This document shows, in pieces, positions 59,493-64,000 of a DNA stretch of 64,000 nucleotides (its first letter is position 1; every line of letters starts with the position of its first letter). The position numbers and the translations under genes were made by a program. A model generated the notes under the pieces. The model had not been told where the DNA came from. It saw nothing but the letters and a program-made list of their open reading frames with translations, and searched no databases. The stretch lies in the NCBI RefSeq assembly GCF_025677645.1, contig NZ_CP106879.1, forward strand, positions 744,001 to 808,000, written 5' to 3'. Source of the DNA: Curtobacterium poinsettiae. Lineage in GTDB: Bacteria > Actinomycetota > Actinomycetes > Actinomycetales > Microbacteriaceae.

Positions 59493-60669
59493 GGACGCTC
59501 CTGTTCCTGGTGGTGGACTGGGGGATGGGTGCGGAGAGCTCCTCGAGCGAGGCGGCGAGACCCCGCTGCAGGGCGAACTGGCCGGCGCCGACGAGCCCGG
59601 CGTCGGCACCGAGCGACACCGGCTCGATGGCCAGGTGCTGGGTCATCAACGGGTGGCAGCTCTCGTAGAGCTGGCTGCGCACGGCGGCGATGAACGGGTC
59701 CAGGGTCGACAGGATGCCGCCCAGGTAGACGGCGTCCGGGTTGAAGAAGTTCACGTTGGCGGCGAGCACCTCGCCCAGGTACCCGCCCGCCATCCGCACG
59801 GCGCGGGTGGCTTCGGGGTGCGCGTCCGAGGCGAGCCGGACGACGTCGGCGGTCGAGGCGACGTCGACCCCCGCGTTCGACAGGATCCGGACCAGGGCGG
59901 CCCCGGACGCCACCGTCTCGAGGCAGCCGGTGTTGCCGCACGAGCACGGGGTGTCCCCGGCGGCGTCGATCCGCACGTGCGTGATGTCCCCGGCGGCCCC
60001 GGTCGACCCCCGGTAGAGCCGACCGTCGATGACGATGCCCGCGCCGATCGCCGAGCCGGCCTTGATCGTGATGGTCTGGCGTCGAGCCGGGTCCTGCACG
60101 GTCTGTTCACCCGCTGCCATGCAGTTCGCGTCGTTGTCGACGATCGCCGGCAGGCCGAACCGGTCGCTCAGCCACGCGGCGACGGGGAACCCGTTCCACC
60201 CCGGCATCCGGCTCGGCAGGTCCACGACGCCGGCGACGACGTCGACGGGCCCGGGCAGGCTGAGCCCGACGCCCCGCAGTCCCTCGCGACCACGGTCGTC
60301 GGCGAGCCGCTCGAGCAGCGCGGCCAGGCGCTGGAGCCCGGCGGTCGGACCGTCGGAGAGCGCGAACGGGACGTTCGCGACCGACTCGAGCGCGCCTCCC
60401 GGCAGGACCACGCCGATGCGCGCGTGTCCGCCACCGACGTCCGCGGCGACCGCGTACTCGTCGACGCCGCCGATGCGGAGCACCTTGCGGGGTCGCCCGC
60501 CGGTCGAGACGTCCGTGCCTTCCTCGGCGAGGATCCCGTGCTCCAGGAGCTGACCGACGACGTGCGAGACGGTCGAGGGGGCGGCTCCGAGCACCTTCGC
60601 GATCTCGGTCCGGCTGGCGGCCTGCCCCGATGCGACGAGCTCGAGGACGCGGGCACTGAGATCGGCCAC
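59485..60669 (-). CDS. ROK-family transcriptional regulator
   Basis: 394 residues from a GTG at 60669, chosen because GGAG lies 6 bases upstream; a TTG four codons earlier would place that site inside the gene. An N-terminal winged HTH (SRTEIAKVLGAAPSTVSHVVGQLLEHGILAEEG) is followed by the ROK sugar-kinase-like fold, with the zinc motif CSCGNTGCLE and phosphate loop GSAIGAGIVIDGRLYRGSTGAAGDITH. The catalytic Asp is kept (VDNDANCMA). It is divergent from the ABC binding protein and probably represses both operons in response to a sugar. Confidence 0.92.
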   Translation of the reverse strand: MADLSARVLELVASGQAASRTEIAKVLGAAPSTVSHVVGQLLEHGILAEEGTDVSTGGRPRKVLRIGGVDEYAVAADVGGGHARIGVVLPGGALESVANVPFALSDGPTAGLQRLAALLERLADDRGREGLRGVGLSLPGPVDVVAGVVDLPSRMPGWNGFPVAAWLSDRFGLPAIVDNDANCMAAGEQTVQDPARRQTITIKAGSAIGAGIVIDGRLYRGSTGAAGDITHVRIDAAGDTPCSCGNTGCLETVASGAALVRILSNAGVDVASTADVVRLASDAHPEATRAVRMAGGYLGEVLAANVNFFNPDAVYLGGILSTLDPFIAAVRSQLYESCHPLMTQHLAIEPVSLGADAGLVGAGQFALQRGLAASLEELSAPIPQSTTRNRSVRV

Positions 60670-60790
60670 GACTTTCTCCAATCCGGGCGGAACGGGAGTG
60701 GAACACCGGTCGGTGGTCCGTTATGCCGCGAGCCTACGGGGCGGATCGAGCGGTCCACCCTTTCGTCGGATCCGCAGTAACGCAGTTTTT

Positions 60791-60802
60791 ACATCGAGAT
60801 GT
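60791..60802. promoter_or_regulatory. Candidate ROK operator upstream of the ABC operon
   Basis: ACATC-GA-GATGT is a perfect dyad flanked by T-tracts (GTTTTT before, TTGTTTTT after). The AT-rich setting, about 95 bases before the binding-protein start and 120 from the ROK start, suits a regulator site. The assignment to the ROK protein is inferred. Confidence 0.5.
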
Positions 60803-60896
60803 TTGTTTTTCCAATCGCTTTGGTCCTTGACTGTCCTCGTGCCGCTCGGCACCCGTGCTCCACCTCCCCGAAGTCCCTCGCACAAGGAGACACCGC

Positions 60897-62690
60897 ATGT
60901 CCAAGCCCCGTCGCTGGGCGCTCCTCACCGGAGCTGCGATCGCCGTGAGCGCGCTGCTCGCCGGCTGTTCCGGAGGCGGCAACGCCTCGCAGGGATCGAC
61001 CGACGAGATCGACTACGCGCTCCCCGCCAACTTCACGCCGAACTGGATCCTGCCGATCGGCACCGCCGCGCACCTCAACACGAACAACGGCTCCATCGCC
61101 CAGTCGCTGTACGAGCCGCTCGTCGCGTACGACGGCTCCACCGGCAAGATCGCGTGGAACAAGGCCGGCTCCGTCGCCACCGACGCGCAGTTCGCCGACG
61201 ACGGCAAGAGCGTCACCATGACGCTCGGCGACCGGCACTGGTCGGACGGCGAGGCGATCACGAGCCGCGACGTCGGCTTCTGGTTCAACCTGATCAAGGC
61301 GAACAAGGACCAGTGGGGCTCGTACTCCAAGGGCAAGGCGCCGGACAACTGGACGTCGTTCAAGGCGCTCGATGACACGCACTTCACCATCACGTTCGAC
61401 AAGGCCTACAACTCGGACTGGATGCTCGCCAACCAGCTGAGCCACATCATCCCGCTGCCCCAGCACGCCTGGGACAAGACCAGCGCGACCGCGAAGGTGA
61501 CCGACGCCGACGAGACCACCGCCGGCGCGAAGCAGGTGTGGAAGTACCTCAACACCGCCGCCGGCAAGATCTCCGACTACGCCACGGACGACCTGTGGAA
61601 GACGATCTCCGGTCCCTACGGCGTCAAGACCTTCACCACGGCCGGCAAGGTCACGCTGACGGCCAACAAGAAGTACGACGGTGGTGAGAAGCCGTCGATC
61701 ACGACGGTGAACCTGCTGCCCTTCACCACGGCCGACGCCGAGGTGAACGCCGTCCGCTCGGGCGAGGTCGACTACGGGTACATCAACGCGACCGACATGG
61801 ACCAGGAGTCGTCCTTCACGGCGAAGGGCTACGAGGTCGAGCCGTGGACCGGCTGGGCGATCACGTACATGCCGTACAACTTCAACAACCCCGACATGGG
61901 TGCCGTCTTCAAGCAGCTGTACGCCCGTCAGGCCGTCCAGATGTCGATCGACCAGACGTCGCTGTCGAAGGTCGTCTTCAACGGCACCGCCACCTCGACC
62001 TACGGTCCGATCCCGCAGGCGCAGGAGTCCGACTACGTCTCCGACGTGCAGAAGTCGAACCCGTACCCGTTCAGCACCTCGAAGGCCAAGGACCTGCTGA
62101 CCAGCCACGGCTGGGAGGAGCAGGGCGGCACGATGGTCTGCACCGACCCGGGCACGTCCGCCAGCCAGTGCGGCGAGGGTGTCGAGGAGGGCACGAAGTT
62201 CTCGATGCAGGTGCTGTCGCAGTCCGGTTCGACCGTGACCGACAACATGATGAGCGCGATCCAGTCCTCGCTCGCGAAGACCGGCATCGACTTCACCATC
62301 AAGACCGCGCCGGTGTCGAGCGTGCTGTCGCAGACCCCGACCTGCACCTCGGACGAAGCCAGCTGCGACTGGGACCTGTCGTTCTTCGGCACCGCGGGCA
62401 GCTGGTACTTCCCGGCCTACCCGACCGGTGAGTCGCTGTTCCAGACCGGCGGTTCGGCGAACTTCGGCAGCTACTCGAACAAGGAGGTCGACTCCCTGAT
62501 CGACGCGACCACCACCTCGACCGACGCGACCGCCGTGCAGGACTACAGTGCCGCGGTCGCGAAGGACCTGCCGGTGATCTGGCTGCCGAGCCCCGACTAC
62601 CAGATCTCGGTCGTCAAGAAGGGCCTGTCCGGGTTCGACCAGGACTCGCTCGCGAACTTCCACCCGGCCCAGTGGAAGTGGACCGAGTAG
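60897..62690 (+). CDS. Family 5 solute-binding lipoprotein (peptide type)
   Basis: 597 residues, ATG after AAGGAGA. Lipobox ALLAGC (Cys 24). The SBP_bac_5 fold is seen in IAQSLYEPLVAYDGSTG, MTLGDRHWSDGEAITSRDVGFWFNLIKANK, SGPYGVKTFTTAGKVTLTANKKYDGG and YTYMPYNFNN-type region (ITYMPYNFNNPDM). It has an internal Cys pair in the C-terminal lobe (TCTSDEASCDW). It delivers a peptide-like or sugar-like ligand to the permeases encoded after it. Divergent from the ROK-M81-CutC operon. Confidence 0.93.
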   Translation: MSKPRRWALLTGAAIAVSALLAGCSGGGNASQGSTDEIDYALPANFTPNWILPIGTAAHLNTNNGSIAQSLYEPLVAYDGSTGKIAWNKAGSVATDAQFADDGKSVTMTLGDRHWSDGEAITSRDVGFWFNLIKANKDQWGSYSKGKAPDNWTSFKALDDTHFTITFDKAYNSDWMLANQLSHIIPLPQHAWDKTSATAKVTDADETTAGAKQVWKYLNTAAGKISDYATDDLWKTISGPYGVKTFTTAGKVTLTANKKYDGGEKPSITTVNLLPFTTADAEVNAVRSGEVDYGYINATDMDQESSFTAKGYEVEPWTGWAITYMPYNFNNPDMGAVFKQLYARQAVQMSIDQTSLSKVVFNGTATSTYGPIPQAQESDYVSDVQKSNPYPFSTSKAKDLLTSHGWEEQGGTMVCTDPGTSASQCGEGVEEGTKFSMQVLSQSGSTVTDNMMSAIQSSLAKTGIDFTIKTAPVSSVLSQTPTCTSDEASCDWDLSFFGTAGSWYFPAYPTGESLFQTGGSANFGSYSNKEVDSLIDATTTSTDATAVQDYSAAVAKDLPVIWLPSPDYQISVVKKGLSGFDQDSLANFHPAQWKWTE

Positions 62691-62712
62691 GTCGCTGACG
62701 CGACCACGGCCT

Positions 62713-62749
62713 GGAGGCGCGGTGCGGGCCCGACCCGCACCGCGCCTCC
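62713..62749 (+). terminator. Hairpin after the binding protein gene, GGAGGCGCGG family
   Basis: GGAGGCGCGGTGCGGG pairs with its exact complement around a 5-base loop. It lies between the binding-protein and permease genes, where partial termination would give excess binding protein, as at 29512. Confidence 0.85.
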
Positions 62750-62786
62750 GCCCCGGCTCACGCAAGAACCGACCATCGGAAGCCGC

Positions 62787-63746
62787 ATGACCACAGCTCT
62801 CTACCTCACCAGGCGCGTCCTGCAGGCGCTCGCGGTGATCCTCATCGTCACCGTCGTGGTGTTCTGCCTGCTCCACGCGCTGCCCGGCGGCCCCGCCCGC
62901 GGCGTGCTCGGCGTCTCCGCGACCCCGACGCAGATCGCCCAGTTCAACCAGGCGCAGGGGCTCGACCAGCCGCTGCCCGTGCAGTACCTGCGGTTCCTCG
63001 GCCGTCTGCTGACGGGCGACCTCGGCACCTCGTACACGCTCAACGAGCCGGTCTCGCAGCTCATCGCCGAGCGCCTGCCGAAGACCCTCGTGCTCACCGG
63101 CATCTCCGCGGTGCTCGGACTCGTCGTCGCGATCCCGGTCGGGATGCTCCAGGCGGCCCGCCGCAACGGCGCGGTCGACTACGCCGCCACCGCCCTGGCG
63201 TTCGTCTTCTACTCGACGCCCGCGTTCTTCCTGGGACTCGTCCTGATCATCGTCTTCAGCCAGCAGCTGCCGTGGCTGCCGTCCCAGGCCCCGAGCGGGA
63301 ACACCCTCGCCGAGGTCTTCCAGGACCCAGCCGGGCTCGTGCTGCCCGTGGTGACCGGAGCCCTCGCGATGATCGCCGTGTTCAGCCGGTACATGCGCGC
63401 CTCGACGCTCGAGAACCTGCAGGAGGACTACGTCCGCACCGCCCGCGCCGGCGGCGCCTCGACGCCGACGATCCTGCGGCGGCACGTGTTCCGGAACTCG
63501 CTGACCCCGGTCGTGGCGATGCTCGGGTACTACCTGCCGGTGCTGTTCGGTGGCGCCCTGGTGACCGAGCAGCTGTTCAACTACCCCGGCATGGGGCTGC
63601 TGTTCTGGAACGCGGCACAGTCCTCCGACTACCCGACGCTGCTCGGCTGCGTGCTCGTCATCTCCATCGCGACCGTCATCGGCACCCTGCTCGCCGACGT
63701 CGCACAGTCCCTCATCGACCCGCGAGTGAAGGCGAGCCGCGCATGA
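62787..63746 (+). CDS. ABC permease, DppB type
   Basis: 319 residues, about six helices. LTRRVLQALAVILIVTVVVFCLLHALPGGP is the DppB start. GLDQPLPVQYLRFLGRLLTGDLGTSY follows, then the EAA loop VRTARAGGASTPTILRRHVFRNSLTP and GALVTEQLFNYPGMGLL. It is intact, unlike the DppB homologue at 32197, and gives a useful comparison for locating that frameshift. The stop overlaps the next start (ATGA). Confidence 0.94.
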   Translation: MTTALYLTRRVLQALAVILIVTVVVFCLLHALPGGPARGVLGVSATPTQIAQFNQAQGLDQPLPVQYLRFLGRLLTGDLGTSYTLNEPVSQLIAERLPKTLVLTGISAVLGLVVAIPVGMLQAARRNGAVDYAATALAFVFYSTPAFFLGLVLIIVFSQQLPWLPSQAPSGNTLAEVFQDPAGLVLPVVTGALAMIAVFSRYMRASTLENLQEDYVRTARAGGASTPTILRRHVFRNSLTPVVAMLGYYLPVLFGGALVTEQLFNYPGMGLLFWNAAQSSDYPTLLGCVLVISIATVIGTLLADVAQSLIDPRVKASRA

Positions 63747-64000
63747 CCGCCGTCCAGATGGCCCCCGAAGCCCCGGGTGCCCCCGTCACCGTCGCGGCCA
63801 CCGGGTTCCGGCTCGCCGCCCGCCGGTTCCGGAGCAACACCCTCGCCGTGATCGGCCTCGCCCTGATCGTCGTCATCGTGCTGTTCTGCTTCGTCGGCCC
63901 GTTCGTGTACCCGACCGACCAGACCCACACGCTGCTCGAGCAGGCCAACCAGGGCCCGAGCGCCGCGCACTGGCTCGGCACCGACGCCGTCGGCCACGAC
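63743..64000 (+). CDS. ABC permease, DppC type, cut by window end
   Basis: The first 86 codons are visible. A cytoplasmic N-terminus precedes FRSNTLAVIGLALIVVIVLFCFVGPFVYPT, the first helix, and HWLGTDAVGHD, the start of the DppC signature. It continues past the window edge. With the DppB gene it completes the channel of the second peptide-type importer. Confidence 0.9.
   Translation, partial: MTAVQMAPEAPGAPVTVAATGFRLAARRFRSNTLAVIGLALIVVIVLFCFVGPFVYPTDQTHTLLEQANQGPSAAHWLGTDAVGHD

Noticed and set aside
1..64000. CRISPR arrays, insertion sequences, prophage, tRNA or rRNA genes
   Set aside because: No regular spaced repeats, transposase or integrase motifs, or cloverleaf/rRNA signatures were recognised on reading.

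Overview
The window is a high-GC, gene-dense bacterial chromosome segment with many GTG starts, ATGA/GTGA stop-start overlaps, lipoproteins, a Tat-exported oxidase and many TetR-type regulators. This fits an actinobacterium. Gene content (GH42/LacI galactoside locus, AztABCD-type zinc uptake, several ABC systems) suggests Microbacteriaceae, perhaps Curtobacterium; the genus is an inference. I saw no rRNA, tRNA, CRISPR array, insertion sequence or phage genes.

Region 1 (1-2.2 kb): a MarR regulator divergent from a drug/metabolite exporter, then a lipoprotein. Region 2 (2.6-12.5 kb) is the most unusual part. Six genes in one direction encode a cupin protein, a WecB-type UDP-sugar 2-epimerase, an MFS exporter, a beta-propeller protein, a Tat-exported FAD oxidase with both flavin-linking residues, and a membrane acyltransferase. 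The cupin and propeller resemble the two halves of the fungal sugar dehydratase aldos-2-ulose dehydratase. The group looks like a pathway for a small sugar-derived secreted metabolite. It ends at a strong terminator and is followed by an XRE/MmyB-like regulator divergent from a second exporter. The palindrome between that pair recurs in part upstream of the six-gene group, which ties the regulator to it.

Region 3 (12.5-15.5 kb): a TetR/NADP-oxidoreductase pair and three small conserved proteins. Region 4 (15.6-25.6 kb, minus strand): permease, two DUF1989 proteins, biotin-dependent urea/guanidine carboxylase, allophanate hydrolase, TetR, and the biotin transporter BioY. This is best read as guanidine-nitrogen assimilation with its own cofactor uptake. 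Region 5 (25.8-35.2 kb): a TetR/amidohydrolase pair divergent from a peptide-type ABC transporter, an isochorismatase-family hydrolase and an MFS protein. One ABC permease is broken by a frameshift.

Region 6 (35.2-44.2 kb): housekeeping and stress genes (PPK2, zinc-finger protein, MsrA, HEAT-repeat protein, aldo-keto reductase, DUF1264 protein, GNAT, glyoxalase-like protein), separated by recurrent hairpin terminators. Region 7 (44.2-50.9 kb): a complete beta-galactoside module with LacI repressor, promoter, twin operators, GH42 enzyme and ABC importer. Region 8 (50.9-55.8 kb): zinc uptake with two divergent AztD-like chaperones. Region 9 (55.9-64 kb): an MFS exporter, then a CutC/M81 peptidase/ROK operon divergent from a second peptide-type ABC importer that runs off the window edge.

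Functions come from motifs and remembered family features only. No database search was possible.
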